Positions 45,703-55,852 of a DNA stretch of 64,000 nucleotides are shown here, one piece after another (position 1 is the first letter of the stretch; each line of letters begins with the position of its first letter). Below the pieces are notes generated by a model. That model ran no database searches and was not told the origin of the DNA. It saw nothing but the letters and a program-made list of their open reading frames with translations. Source of the DNA: Brachionus manjavacas (taxonomy: Eukaryota; Rotifera; Eurotatoria; Ploima; Brachionidae); the NCBI GenBank assembly GCA_019054805.1, contig JAHQIY010000014.1:1984001-2048000 (forward strand). Direction: 5' to 3'. A program made the position numbers and the translations under genes.

Positions 45703-46674
45703 ATGAGTAGTAAGGAAGTTCGTTTTGACAAAAGATCAGGACGCAAGAATCCTGCTAGCGAACAAACACCATGTAGTGTATTTACCAAAAATTACTACGG
45801 CAATCGTAGTCGTAGCACCAGCTCAAAAAAAATGCCTTCTCCAAACTTTCCAACACCAAGTACTTGCAAGTCAAGCAAAAATCTTACTCTTATCAATTCA
45901 TTTGACATCTTGAGACCAGGCCGTTCCAAGCATCAGTCAAGTCCAGACGAGCTAAGTGAATGCGATGATGAAGAGTATGAATCGAGCGAAGAAACAGCAG
46001 ATTCACAATCAGAAGATGACTCATCAAGCATTCGAAATTGTATGCTTCAAGTAGATGAAAATTGTAATAAAGTCATCACTGGTCGAGACTTAATCAGCAT
46101 GTTTTACTCATTTTCCGAATGGTTTAATGGATTAAGAGACTCCTTTGTAGCTTCAACTCCTATTCAATCGACAAGCAACCGTGGTTCAAAGAGCCCAAGG
46201 TCTAATTCATGTCCTTCAAGAGGCAAGATATTTTATGATAGCATTGAGAAAGTAACTGGAGATTTGATCAAGGACAAGACTCTTCGCTTAAGATATGACC
46301 CAGGAGATCAAGCTAAGCCATGGGATGAGTCCGATATTTGTAAAATAAAAAAATTTATTACTTTTATTGAAAAAAAATGTAATTTTTATGATAAATTGGA
46401 GATTATTCCCGGCATTGGAAGTGCTTATAACGAAAGACTAAGGGAGTTTATACCCAACGTAGGCACTTTATTAGAGCTTTACATGACTGTTGATGAAATG
46501 ACATTTAAAGCATTGCTAAAGTGCTATTCAAGAATGAAAAACACTGATATAAATTACGTGTTTACATCGTGCAAGCGGTATCATAAAAAATATGGCTTCA
46601 CATTTGGTGATGTTGTTGTTAGATCACCAGACTATAGTTCTAAAGCAAATTCATCTAAAAAAGTTTTTATTTAG
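45703..46674 (+). CDS. BAF-like (barrier-to-autointegration) domain protein with long disordered N-terminus
   Basis: Single exon, 323 codons. Residues 1-190 are Ser-rich and disordered with an acidic patch (DELSECDDEEYESSEE) and SP/SPR motifs. Residues about 205-300 form the only folded-looking part: KKFITFIEKKCNFYDKLEII, then PGIGSAYNERLREF (helix-hairpin-helix, GIG), LLELYMTVDEMTFKALLKC and NYVFTSCKRYHKKYGF. The order and spacing resemble BAF/BANF1 (LAGIG...KLEERGF...LGQFLVLKKDEDLFREWL...CFGCLREW), which bridges DNA and LEM proteins at the nuclear lamina. The similarity is structural and weak, and BAF itself is only about 90 residues, so a diverged BAF-fold chromatin protein is my reading, not certain. 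It is followed 85 bp later by the mS40 gene on the same strand. Confidence 0.55.
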   Translation: MSSKEVRFDKRSGRKNPASEQTPCSVFTKNYYGNRSRSTSSKKMPSPNFPTPSTCKSSKNLTLINSFDILRPGRSKHQSSPDELSECDDEEYESSEETADSQSEDDSSSIRNCMLQVDENCNKVITGRDLISMFYSFSEWFNGLRDSFVASTPIQSTSNRGSKSPRSNSCPSRGKIFYDSIEKVTGDLIKDKTLRLRYDPGDQAKPWDESDICKIKKFITFIEKKCNFYDKLEIIPGIGSAYNERLREFIPNVGTLLELYMTVDEMTFKALLKCYSRMKNTDINYVFTSCKRYHKKYGFTFGDVVVRSPDYSSKANSSKKVFI

Positions 46675-46759
46675 CATAATTTTTTTTCTATTATTTGAAT
46701 AAAAATTTCTATCAAAAAAGAAGAAATGAATAATTATTTTCAATTTTTTTAGATTTAAA

Positions 46760-47753
46760 ATGAGTGCTTTGTTTAAATTTAGTTTTAATTTGTATCGGTT
46801 TGGCAACCAAATAGTTCGAGCTTATGCGGCTAAAAAACCGCCGGCGTTGACCGAGGCCCAAATCCAATTTCAAAAGCACACTGCCGAACTGGGATTCAGA
46901 GAGCGAACTTCTATCCGCGGCACCTTGTACGAGTTCAAAGATGTTGAAACAAGCATTGAATACATGAAGAGTGAAGGTTAGCAGAATATGATGCAAAATT
47001 TGCATTTTTTTTTCTTTTTTCAACTGTTCAAAGTCTCTAACTTACTCGCATCAAATTTAGCTAATTTTAGATTTTTTGTGAATTTTCTATTCTCTCTTTT
47101 TAAGCATTCCGTAAAGCGTATGGGGATAAAAAAATTTGGGAATGGTACATTCGTAACTTCAAAGGACGCTATCCCAAGTCATACACCCGAAAGCAATGCA
47201 TTGTAGGCCTTATTGAAAAAATAAAAATAAAAAAATAAAAGTAAAAAAATTTTATTTGTTTTAATTAAGGGTGGTGGTCGATACATAACAGGAAATCCGT
47301 GTCCAATATGCAGAGATCCGTACCTAGTAGTCAATTATAAAGTAATATCTAAAATAAATTATTTTAAAAAGTTAAAAGGTTTTTGTTAAAAAAAGAATTT
47401 GGAATTGTTAAAAAATTTTGTTAGTGCAGACACAGGCAGTCTTTATCCAACTAGCCGAACTAGTAAAAGTCATTAAAATATTAAATATTTAGACTAATTT
47501 TTTAATTGAAGATGTGTGTCGCAAACAGCAGGAGAATTTGGAGATAGCATATGCCAAAGCATGTGACTATGGTCTTATTGATCATCCAGTTCCGCACCGT
47601 CACTATGATTACAGTGTCTATTATCCCGAATTGAGAGAATCTAACAACCAAGAAAAGCCCTCTGTTTTGCTAGGTGTTATTCTTGGCGCTAATCGCAAAT
47701 CTGTCAACAACATTTATGATCAGCTAACTGAAGAAGACATCATTCTAAAATAA
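46760..47753 (+). CDS. MRPS18B: Mitochondrial small-subunit ribosomal protein mS40 (MRPS18B)
   Basis: Five exons: 46760-46976, 47105-47202, 47270-47341, 47396-47462 and 47512-47753, in phase with GT-AG introns, giving 231 residues. The first 26 residues (MSALFKFSFNLYRFGNQIVR, AYAAK) are a basic, Phe-rich mitochondrial targeting sequence. The body has WEWYIRNFKGRYPKSYTRKQ C, GGRYITGNPCPICRDPYLVV (CPIC; the S18 zinc-type site), LLKNFVSADTGSLYP and VCRKQQENLEIAYAKACDYG, then LIDHPVPHRHYDYSVYYPEL. This is the mS40/S18b branch of the bS18 family, specific to animal mitoribosomes. Context: 85 bp after the upstream gene and 148 bp before VAT1, same strand. An acceptor-like TTTTTTTAG ends 7 bases before the ATG. 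Confidence 0.9.
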
Positions 47754-47901
47754 TAGATAATAAAATTAAAAATTTTCTTCTAACTATTAATTCTTCTAAT
47801 TAAATTGATTAATAAAAAAAGACGTGGTTGTTATTAACCACATGATTTTGTGTTAATATGTATTTTGTTGCGGAAGTTTTGAATTGCTTTTTTTATAGGA
47901 A

Positions 47902-49290
47902 ATGTCTGACAAGGTAAAAGCTATTGTGCTAACTTCGACTAGTGGAAGCAGTGATTTTTCCAATCTGCAGCTTAAAGAGGAAAATTATCCAAAAATTGAG
48001 AAAGATGATCAAGTAATTGTGAGGATCAAGGCAGCGGGTTTAAATTTTGCCGAATTGATGCAAAGACAAGGTGTTTACAAGCCGGCCCAAAAGACGCCTT
48101 ATACACCAGGCTTTGAAGCATCCGGAGTGGTTGAAGAAATAGGCTCTGCAGTCACTGATTTAAAAGTAAATGATCGAGTTATTGTGTTCAATGGAAGTGG
48201 CATGTGGAAAGAAGTGGTGTGTCTTTCTAGATCTAACCTAATCAAATTGCCCGAGTCCATGTCATTTGAAAACGGAGCTGCTTTGCTGGTCAACTACCTA
48301 ACTGCTTATCAAATATTGTTCAAAATGGTTAGCATTAAGCCAGGAGATACAGTGTTGATACATATGGCAGCTGGCGGAGTTGGCTTTGCGGCCACTCAGC
48401 TTTGTAAGACAGTACAGGATGTAACAGTGATTGGTACCGCGTCAGCGGCCAAACACGATGCAATCAAACAGAATGGTGTAACTCACTGTATTGATTACAC
48501 ACAAGAGGACTATGTTCAAGAAGTTAAAAAATTGTTTCCACTAGGAATTGATGTTGTATTGGATCCGCTGAATGGCGAAAATGCAATAAAAGGCTACGAT
48601 CTATTGAGACCTTTTGGCAGGATATGTCACTACGGAGCTGCTAGCATCACATCGGAGAGTCGTTCACTTGTCAACGCTTTCAAGGCCTGGTGGAAGTGTT
48701 TGTCTGTGACTTCGTTGGATATAATTAATCAAAACAAGAGTGTGAGTGGGTATCATTTGGGATTTTTGATAAACAATCCGTCATGTGTTGAGCAAAATCT
48801 CAAAGATATTCTACACTTGTTGGAAATGTACCAGAAAGGACAAATTAAGATACAGATTGATTCGACTTTTGAGTTCAGCAAAATCGGTGAAGCTATGAAG
48901 AGAATGCATTCAAGGCTAAATGTTGGAAAGATAATACTTAAGCCTGACAGCGAAGCGGAAAAAGATGAAAGTCAAGCAAATGTTGAACAAGTTAAAGTGG
49001 CCACTGAGGAAAAACCAGAACAAAATACTAGCGAACTGGCACAACAAGAACAAAAAATTACTGAAGAAGTGGCTCGAAGTGAAAATAACGAAGCCAACAA
49101 AGAGCTAACTCAAAGTGAATTTATTGAACATGAAACATCTAAATTGGCTCCAATTGCTGATGAATCGAAACATGCAGATGTGAATAGTGAACAAAGTGAG
49201 CAGCTAGTTGAAGAGCAAACGCCATCTAAGGGCCAAGCTGAGCAGCATAAACCACAAGAAAGTCAAATAAATGAGAATAACGATCAATGA
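47902..49290 (+). CDS. VAT1: Synaptic vesicle membrane protein VAT-1 homologue
   Basis: Single exon, 462 codons. A zinc-free medium-chain dehydrogenase/quinone-oxidoreductase fold: GroES-like N-terminal domain with RIKAAGLNFAELMQRQGVYK and TPGFEASGVVEEIGS, then the NADP(H)-binding Rossmann domain with MAAGGVGFAATQLCK (about residues 155-169) and FGRICHYGAAS. The IDVVLDPLNGENAIKGYDLL and TSLDIINQNKSVSGYHLGFL blocks match VAT-1 rather than general quinone reductases. VAT-1 is found on synaptic vesicles and mitochondria; a phospholipid-binding role is reported in the family. Residues about 350-462 are a Glu/Gln/Ser/Lys-rich low-complexity tail, as seen (in different sequence) at the ends of VAT-1 proteins. 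TTTTTTTATAG ends 3 bases before the ATG, a likely trans-splice acceptor. Confidence 0.92.
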   Translation: MSDKVKAIVLTSTSGSSDFSNLQLKEENYPKIEKDDQVIVRIKAAGLNFAELMQRQGVYKPAQKTPYTPGFEASGVVEEIGSAVTDLKVNDRVIVFNGSGMWKEVVCLSRSNLIKLPESMSFENGAALLVNYLTAYQILFKMVSIKPGDTVLIHMAAGGVGFAATQLCKTVQDVTVIGTASAAKHDAIKQNGVTHCIDYTQEDYVQEVKKLFPLGIDVVLDPLNGENAIKGYDLLRPFGRICHYGAASITSESRSLVNAFKAWWKCLSVTSLDIINQNKSVSGYHLGFLINNPSCVEQNLKDILHLLEMYQKGQIKIQIDSTFEFSKIGEAMKRMHSRLNVGKIILKPDSEAEKDESQANVEQVKVATEEKPEQNTSELAQQEQKITEEVARSENNEANKELTQSEFIEHETSKLAPIADESKHADVNSEQSEQLVEEQTPSKGQAEQHKPQESQINENNDQ

Positions 49291-50579
49291 GATCTAAAAT
49301 CACTACAAAATGTTTAATTTTTTTAGTTTAAATTAGTTTTTAGTTGCTTTTATTTGTTTTTGTTTTTTAGTGTTTGACATTTGGGTTCTAGTCACAAATC
49401 ACATTTTATTACTTTCACACATCTCTCAAGCTTATATTTTTTTATTTAATTTATTTTAAATAAAATTTATTTAAAATTGAAGTAATTATTTACACTATTG
49501 AATTGTAAGCCAAATCACTTCTTCAAGAGAAATTATGATTAAAGACTACAGATGGTGTTCATTTTCGCCCTGCGTCTATATATGTCCATAAAGCTTTTCT
49601 TTATCTATGAAGTTTAATCAATCGAAGAAATCATTAAAATATAATGAGCCTATTCCAAAAGTAACCTTAATGTCAATTCAGAAAAATCGGCTAAGCAATA
49701 AAATTTTTTTAGGCAATATTAATAAAGACTTAAAAATTGACTTTAAAAAAAATTAATCATAAATTAAATTAATGCCAAGATACGAATCAAAAGATTAAAA
49801 ATTAAAAATCACGGGTCTGAAATGTGTTCAAAATCGATAAATTATTTCACATTTTTTCTAAGTCAAACTTTTTTATTCACTTAAATTTTGTTAACATGCA
49901 GGTGAATCAAAAAAGTTTAAAAAAATTTGACTTAGAAAAAATGTGAAATAATTTATCGATTTTGAACACATTTACTAGTTAAATTTTTTATTTTATTCAA
50001 TCGAAAAATAAAAGAAAACTTTATTAATCATGTATTATGCACTTTTGACAAGTACATTTTTAGCCATCTTAACTTTCAAATATTTATTACATAAATTATT
50101 CGTTTTAGGTTTTAGGTTTTTTTCAAGCTCAAAACTTGACCAACTTTTTTCTAAAGTTTCTTTAGAAATCAATTTTTTTATTAAAAATAGTTTTTTTCAA
50201 TCCGTTCTATCTGAGCACATAATATACATTTTTTTGTTCATTATATCATACGCTAAAAAAATCAGAAGTGTAAACTAATTTTGTTTTATGTGAAGAAAAA
50301 AATAATTTTAATTTCAATAAATGGTTTTATAAACCGAACAAACAACAACTAAAATAAAAATATTTTTGAATAACTTATTAAGTTTTGAATAATTCTTTAG
50401 ATATTTTGTAAAAAAAGCTATATTTTATTTTAATAATTTATTTTTATAATTACTTTGTACATATATTTTTCATTTCATAACAAAATTTTTAAAGGTGAAT
50501 CCCTCAAGTAAATAAACAATAAATAAAATTTGAAATAACATTTAAATTCTTTATATTTATGATGATTCTTTTATTTATT
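49291..50579. other. AT-rich intergenic region, inverted repeat inside
   Basis: 3' flank of VAT1 and spacer. Contains the inverted repeat at 49,820-49,973. The ORF at 50,030-50,278 (+) is Phe/Leu/Ile-rich and probably random, though it would encode a hydrophobic peptide. No other signal. Confidence 0.4.
49820..49973. repeat. Perfect inverted repeat, arms of about 47 bp
   Basis: Left arm starts AAATGTGTTCAAAATCGATA, continues AATTATTTCACATTTTTTC and ends TAAGTCAAA; right arm (49,927-49,973) is its exact reverse complement. The spacer is about 59 bp, and partial pairing continues inward (CTTTTTT against AAAAAAATT). A transcript would fold into a long perfect hairpin. No ORF. Confidence 0.85.
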
Positions 50580-50945
50580 TTTGGAATTTTAGCTTCTAAA
50601 TTTTTTAAAGATTTCATTATTATACTTAATGAAGACAACATTTGAGTAAAATTACCAGAGTAAAGAAAAACTTAAATAATAATACCACCCAACCGTATCA
50701 AGTTTTTACAATTTTAAATTGTTCAATTAAATCTCCTCTTATTCTTTGAGCGTAGAAATCAAAACTTTCTAAGTTAACCAATTTTCAAATTAATTTAGTT
50801 GTTATTCTTTAAACAACTTTTATGATTGCTATTTCTTTCTTTTGGATCGGATTCCAATCTTGAACAGCATACTCTAAATGAAGTCAAACTCAGGTGGCAT
50901 ACAACTTCTTTAATGCATCCATATTTCGATGTTTAAATGTCCGTA
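50580..50945 (-). mobile_element. LINE relic (CR1-like C-terminal region)
   Basis: The minus strand reads TFKHRNMDALKKLYAT, then LHLEYAVQDWNPIQKKEIAI and, after stops, LESFDFYAQRIRGDLIEQFK and IVKT. This is the (L)VRPHLEYAVxxWNPxxKKDI...LxxRRxRGDLIxxFKI block of CR1-type LINEs. Many stops. No catalytic part is present. Confidence 0.65.
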
Positions 50946-52126
50946 TGATAAGTTTTTAAGTGGTTGAAACATGGTCAATTTTTTCAATCCAAAAAGTTCT
51001 ACACATCAATTCTTACTCAAGTCCAAAAAATTTTATTCCTTCGAAAAAGGTTCGATTAGCTTACTTTATGACTGTTGCAATATGAGTTCAATTTTTCGAG
51101 TCCTTACTGAAAATATTCCTAGGTCTCTAATTTTAACTTTATTTAATTGTAAATATTTATCAAAAAATTAAAATTTTTCATTATTTTAATACAGTTTCTG
51201 TTTAAAAATTAAGTTTTTTAGTTTTAGCTTGTTATGATTTTTAGTTTTTTTAGTTTTTTATGATTTTTTTAAATTAATATCGTAAAATAAGTATGGTCAA
51301 ACAGGGCAAGATCAATAAGTTATTAAGAGTCAGCTTTAAAGATTTTTAAGATTTAATTCTAATTTTAGTTACGACTCTTAGGAACAAAAATATTATATGT
51401 TTTTTTGAAAAACAAAATTTTCTAAAAAGTTCAAACATCTTTTATTTATACGGCAATTAATGGTAAAAATAGGAAAATTACATTGAATTGACTAATTGAT
51501 TTTTATATATATATTTTTAAAGCCCTAATTTTTGTCTTATTTCATATTTTATTTTAAATTTTTAATTTTTAGTTTTTATCACATTGTAACGTTTTCTTTT
51601 TTGATTTTAATTTATTTGTAATCTGAAAGACCCGCTCCCCATTATATAAAAATTATTTTTATATTAAAAAAATCAATTAAAATACATAAAAATTTATTCT
51701 TAAAATAAACTAAATTAGTGATAAAAAAGCAATGGCCGTCAAAAATCTACAAAATTGATCATCAAAATAACAATAAATCTAAATTGTATTTTTTTTCTCA
51801 TAAATAAATCTTGAATGACAATTTTAATGATTCACATGGTTTTAAGTGCAACATGTTGACAAACGCACAGACAATATTTTGACACCATGTTCAAAATTCT
51901 TCAAGAAAAAAGTCTTCTAATATATATATGTGCATTCTCTCTTTTCATTCATGCACAAAAAAATATTTAAAAAAAAATGAAAAATTAAAAGCTCCCATTC
52001 ATGTATATATATACAAATATATATGCAAGGAGCTCACTCAAAAAAAATCAGCATCGTTTCAAACCCAACATCAATTTAAAAAAAGAAAAAGTAAAAAAAA
52101 TTATTCAGACAAAAACCTAGTGAAAA
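50946..52126. other. AT-rich spacer upstream of UAP56
   Basis: ORF 50,971-51,171 (+) is unremarkable. At 51,612-51,640 TCTGAAAGACCCGCTCCCC is a diverged LINE 3' signature. Short TATATA runs at 51,920-52,025 are in the probable UAP56 leader; an acceptor-like TTATTCAG ends at 52,108, 18 bases before the UAP56 ATG. Confidence 0.4.
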
Positions 52127-53395
52127 ATGGCCGATGAAGAACTGCTTGACTATGAGGAAGAAGAACAGCCCCAAGAGCCCCAAGCCCAAAACGGCACTAA
52201 AGCCAAAAAAGACATAAAAGGCACTTATGTGTCCATTCACTCGTCCGGATTCAAAGACTTCCTTCTTAAGCCGGAGCTGCTGCGCGCAATCATGGACTGT
52301 GGTTTCGAGCATCCGTCCGAAGTGCAGCATGAATGCATTCCGCAAGCCATTCTCAGTATGGACGTCATTTGTCAGGCTAAATCGGGCATGGGCAAAACAG
52401 CCGTGTTCGTGTTGGCCACACTGCAACAGCTGGAGCCGGTCGATGGCCAGGTAAGTGTCCTAGTGATGTGTCACACCAGAGAGCTTGCCTTCCAGATATC
52501 CAAAGAGTACGAACGGTTTTGCAAGTACATGCCGACTGTAAAGGTCGGCGTATTCTTTGGCGGGGTAGGCATCAAAAAAGATGAAGAAACTCTGAAGAAG
52601 AACTGTCCGCACATTGTCGTCGGAACGCCTGGTCGTGTGTTGGCTCTGGCCAGAGCCGGCATACTAAATCTAAAGCACATAAAGCATTTTGTTTTGGACG
52701 AATGCGACAAAATGCTCGAACAACTGGACATGAGAGCAGATGTGCAAGAAATATTCAAGATGACACCGCATGACAAACAAGTGATGATGTTCAGTGCCAC
52801 GCTGAGCAAGGAAATTAGGCCAGTGTGCAAAAAGTTTATGCAAGACCCCATGGAAGTGTACGTGGATGACGAGACCAAGCTTACTTTGCACGGTCTGCGA
52901 CAACACTACGTCAAATTGACGGAGAGTGAAAAGAACAAAAAACTACTCGATTTGCTCGACGCCCTCGAGTTCAATCAGGTGGTGATATTTGTGAAGTCGG
53001 TGCAGAGATGCATGGCCTTGGCCCAGCTGTTGGTCGAGCAGAACTTTCCGGCCATTGCAATACACAGGACAATGCCACAGGAGGAGCGTCTGTCGAGGTA
53101 CCAGCAGTTCAAAAATTTTCAAAAAAGAATCCTCGTCGCTACAAACTTGTTCGGCAGGGGCATGGACATTGAGCGTGTCAATATTGTGTTCAATTATGAC
53201 ATGCCTGAAGACTCGGACACCTATTTGCATCGGGTGGCTCGGGCTGGACGTTTCGGCACCAAGGGCCTAGCGATAACGTTTGTCTCCGACGAGAACGATG
53301 TGAGAATTCTGAATCAAATACAAGAAAGATTTGTAGTTAATATTACTGAATTGCCTGATGAAATCGACATTACCACTTACATTGAATCCAAATAG
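52127..53395 (+). CDS. DDX39B: UAP56 / DDX39B RNA helicase
   Basis: Single exon, 422 codons, the usual length. DEAD-box motifs in order: Q-motif region [14 protein letters not shown], Walker A AKSGMGKT (84-91), HTREL (116-120), TPGR (167-170), DECD (191-194, diagnostic for the UAP56/Sub2 group), SAT (223-225), and motif [15 protein letters not shown]. The N-terminus [11 protein letters not shown] is the UAP56 acidic start that binds export adaptors such as ALYREF. UAP56 is an ATP-dependent helicase in spliceosome assembly and the TREX mRNA-export complex. No intron interrupts the ORF. The start is certain from the family's conserved N-terminus ([11 protein letters not shown]). Confidence 0.97.
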   Translation: MADEELLDYEEEEQPQEPQAQNGTKAKKDIKGTYVSIHSSGFKDFLLKPELLRAIMDCGFEHPSEVQHECIPQAILSMDVICQAKSGMGKTAVFVLATLQQLEPVDGQVSVLVMCHTRELAFQISKEYERFCKYMPTVKVGVFFGGVGIKKDEETLKKNCPHIVVGTPGRVLALARAGILNLKHIKHFVLDECDKMLEQLDMRADVQEIFKMTPHDKQVMMFSATLSKEIRPVCKKFMQDPMEVYVDDETKLTLHGLRQHYVKLTESEKNKKLLDLLDALEFNQVVIFVKSVQRCMALAQLLVEQNFPAIAIHRTMPQEERLSRYQQFKNFQKRILVATNLFGRGMDIERVNIVFNYDMPEDSDTYLHRVARAGRFGTKGLAITFVSDENDVRILNQIQERFVVNITELPDEIDITTYIESK

Positions 53396-55173
53396 GCCTT
53401 CTGGAAAAAGCGCTGAGCAGCAATTATTAATGTTGATAATAATATGATTAAGTAAAATAGAACTCAAATAAATTGTGTTTATAAAATGTTTTTGTTTCTG
53501 ATCAATCGTCAGAAAGTTAATAAATGATAGTGTTGATTTTTCTTTCATTTTTTTCTTCTTTGTTCTTTTTTAAACTTAATTAAATAAAATTTAATTTAAC
53601 ACTAGAAGATTCAGCTTTTTTTTAAAGACTGGAAAAGTCAAAAATTGCTTCATTATCAGACATTTTAAGTGAGTTTGAGTGATGACCACTCTTAATTTTA
53701 AAAATTTTAAAATTTTTTTTTTTTAATGTCATAATTTGCAAAAATAAACATTAAGCACCTTGAAATAATTTAGAAACTTATTCATTTTATTGAAAAATTT
53801 TTGTAGAAGTTTTATAGTGAAGAAAAATCATTTTATCGAAACTCATTTTATTGAAAAATATTATCGAAATATAGCTGTATTAATTTTAGAAAAAAGTCAT
53901 AATTATAGAAAAAAACAATTAAAAAATTAATTTTTTTAAAACAAGAATTAATCTATTAAAAAAATTTGCTAATTTTTCTTCATTGTAAACACTAAACAAA
54001 GAGATAATTTCATTATCTTTTTTAAATTCTGATTTTTCACGTGGATAAACTATGCCGCTATTAATTTGTTCAATTAATACATCTGTTAGATGCTGCTCAT
54101 TTTTCAAATGTTCAGCCAACTTATCTACATTTGGACGTGATCCAACATCTTGCGAACTAATGTTAGAAACTTTACTTTTTTTTAAAGTAAGACTTATGCA
54201 TATACACATTTTGATTAAAAACTTCAAAAAACTTTATCTTCTCAATTTTTTTAAAAATGCCTTATTTTGGACACTTTTTATTAAAGAGAAATAAAAGAGA
54301 AAATAAAAAAAGTAAAACCTACAATTTGTTCAGAATTTTCTCTAGTTTCAGAATATCTCATTTGAGACCAGGGGGCCGCCTGGGATTAGATACAAAAAAA
54401 CAAAAAATGGGTAAAATTTCGGCTTTTTTTGAAAAAATCTCGATACTATTTGCTAGTAGAGAATCTTTTGCTCTACAAGATGGTATGTAATTTTTACATA
54501 TGTAGATTACGAATATGATGTCGAAAATCGAATCCTAATATAGCGTGGACGTTTTGCATTTTCTGAACCTTATAAAAGATTTTAAATTAAATTAAATTTA
54601 GAAAAGTTTATCCAAAAAAATTGCAACGCAGTTTTAAACTGGCCAAAGTGTTGCAGCATTATAAAAATTCAAATTTTGGTCGAAAAAATATTTTTATTAC
54701 AACAAAGCGCACAAATAATAGCAAAATTGCTCCAAATTTTTTAAAACAATGAAGTTGCTTTTTTTATTTAATTAGAATTTAAAATATATAAAAAACCAAA
54801 ATAGACATCTATATCAACAACCAAAGTAAAATTGAGTAATGTCTTTTATTCAAACAAAAATTAAATTTATCAATTTGAAGTGTTCTTTGATTTAATAATA
54901 ATTTAAATTGAAATTGAAATTTTTCAAATTGCTGAAAATTTTTGGATGTGAAGTCCCTTAATAAATATGAAATAATCAAACGTAATAGTTCGGAAAATAT
55001 ATCTAGAAATGTGTTAAATTATAAAAAAAACATACAAGATCAATTTTTGTTTTATTTAAAAAGTATTAAAATTTTAAAATAATTCTTTTACAAACAAGAA
55101 ACCAAATACTTTTGATTCAAAAGCAAATTTTTTTCAAAAAAGAACAAACTTATCTGACACTTTGGCTCTTTAT
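53396..55173. other. Spacer between UAP56 and the LysM gene
   Basis: Mostly AT-rich. One minus-strand ORF at 53,919-54,227 is described separately. The plus-strand ORF at 54,257-54,490 (ISHLRPGGRLGLDTKKQK) has one GC-richer patch and no known family. Confidence 0.35.
53919..54227 (-). CDS. Hypothetical short ORF
   Basis: About 80 convincing codons from 54,170 downward: NISSQDVGSRPNVDKLAEHL then KNEQHLTDVLIEQINSGIVY and PREKSEFKKDNEIISLFSVY. Amino-acid balance is far better than random AT-rich frames, and a TTTTTTTAAAG stretch upstream may be a splice acceptor. No family recognised; it could be an exon of an unplaced gene or a transposon remnant. Confidence 0.3.
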   Translation of the reverse strand: MKFLIKMCICISLTLKKSKVSNISSQDVGSRPNVDKLAEHLKNEQHLTDVLIEQINSGIVYPREKSEFKKDNEIISLFSVYNEEKLANFFNRLILVLKKLIF

Positions 55174-55181
55174 TATAAATA
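55174..55181 (+). promoter_or_regulatory. TATA box of the LysM gene
   Basis: TATAAATA, 60 bases before the ATG at 55,241, with a TCATCA initiator-like sequence about 30 bases downstream (55,202). Few genes in the window have so clear a TATA box; it suits a strongly or tissue-specifically expressed secreted protein. Confidence 0.55.
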
Positions 55182-55240
55182 CTCTGGATTTAAATTCACC
55201 ATCATCAATTTACTTGAGAAACTAAGAGAAAAAATTAAAA

Positions 55241-55852
55241 ATGAATTGCTTATTAATTGTTCTGTTGGCTGTTGTTGATCTCATCAACGCTCAATGCACT
55301 TACTACACCATTCAACCTGGCGACACCTATGACGCAATCGCTAGAAGATACGGAACCAGTGCTAGCGTTCTTCAACAAGCTAATCCGACCATTTCAGCCA
55401 ACTTGTTGAAAGTTGGTCAATCAATCTGTATTCCAAGCGGATACAACAACAACAATGAATACAACACTTACCCAACCTACAACAATTACGGTACTAAATG
55501 TGGCAACTATATCATCAAAGCAGGAGATACCTGCGCTGCATTGTCTCAAGGCTCGCTCAGCAATTTCAATCAATTGAACCCAGGTATCAACTGCAACAAT
55601 TTGCAAATCGGTCAAGCAGTCTGCGTTCCATACGGTTCCCAAACAAATTACAACAATGGTGCTTACTATCCAGGCTACAACAATGGTGCTTACAATCCAG
55701 GCTATGCTTGCTCTGGCAGAAGTTACACTGTCCAAGCAGGTGACACTTGTTGGTCAATTGCTCAACGATACGGCACAACAACTGAAAATGTTCAGTCATG
55801 TATTGGAGTCAATTGCTCAAACTTGCAAGTTGGCCAAGTTATTACATTTTAA
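55241..55852 (+). CDS. Secreted protein with three LysM domains
   Basis: Single exon, 203 codons. Signal peptide MNCLLIVLLAVVDLINAQC with cleavage near residue 17-19. Three LysM modules: about 20-65 (YTIQPGDTYDAIARRYG, then VGQSICIP), 88-131 (YIIKAGDTCAALSQGS, IGQAVCVP), and 161-203 (YTVQAGDTCWSIAQRYG, VGQVITF). LysM binds N-acetylglucosamine polymers (chitin, peptidoglycan). Between modules are Asn/Tyr-rich linkers, including a tandem 27-bp duplication (NNGAYYPGY NNGAYNPGY, 55,651-55,704). Paired Cys in modules 2 and 3 follow the pattern of fungal-type extracellular LysM proteins. No catalytic domain. It may act in chitin binding of cuticle, lorica or egg, or in defence; unknown. The gene is richer in GC than its flanks and lacks introns, which fits horizontal acquisition but does not prove it. 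Confidence 0.85.
   Translation: MNCLLIVLLAVVDLINAQCTYYTIQPGDTYDAIARRYGTSASVLQQANPTISANLLKVGQSICIPSGYNNNNEYNTYPTYNNYGTKCGNYIIKAGDTCAALSQGSLSNFNQLNPGINCNNLQIGQAVCVPYGSQTNYNNGAYYPGYNNGAYNPGYACSGRSYTVQAGDTCWSIAQRYGTTTENVQSCIGVNCSNLQVGQVITF

Noticed and set aside
50030-50278. 82-codon hydrophobic ORF
   Set aside because: Phe/Leu/Ile/Lys composition is what random AT-rich DNA gives; no signal peptide with a mature domain or conservation visible.
55241-55852. LysM gene as bacterial or fungal contamination of the assembly
   Set aside because: Flanks are continuous AT-rich host-like DNA with host repeats on both sides, and the gene has a eukaryotic TATA box.
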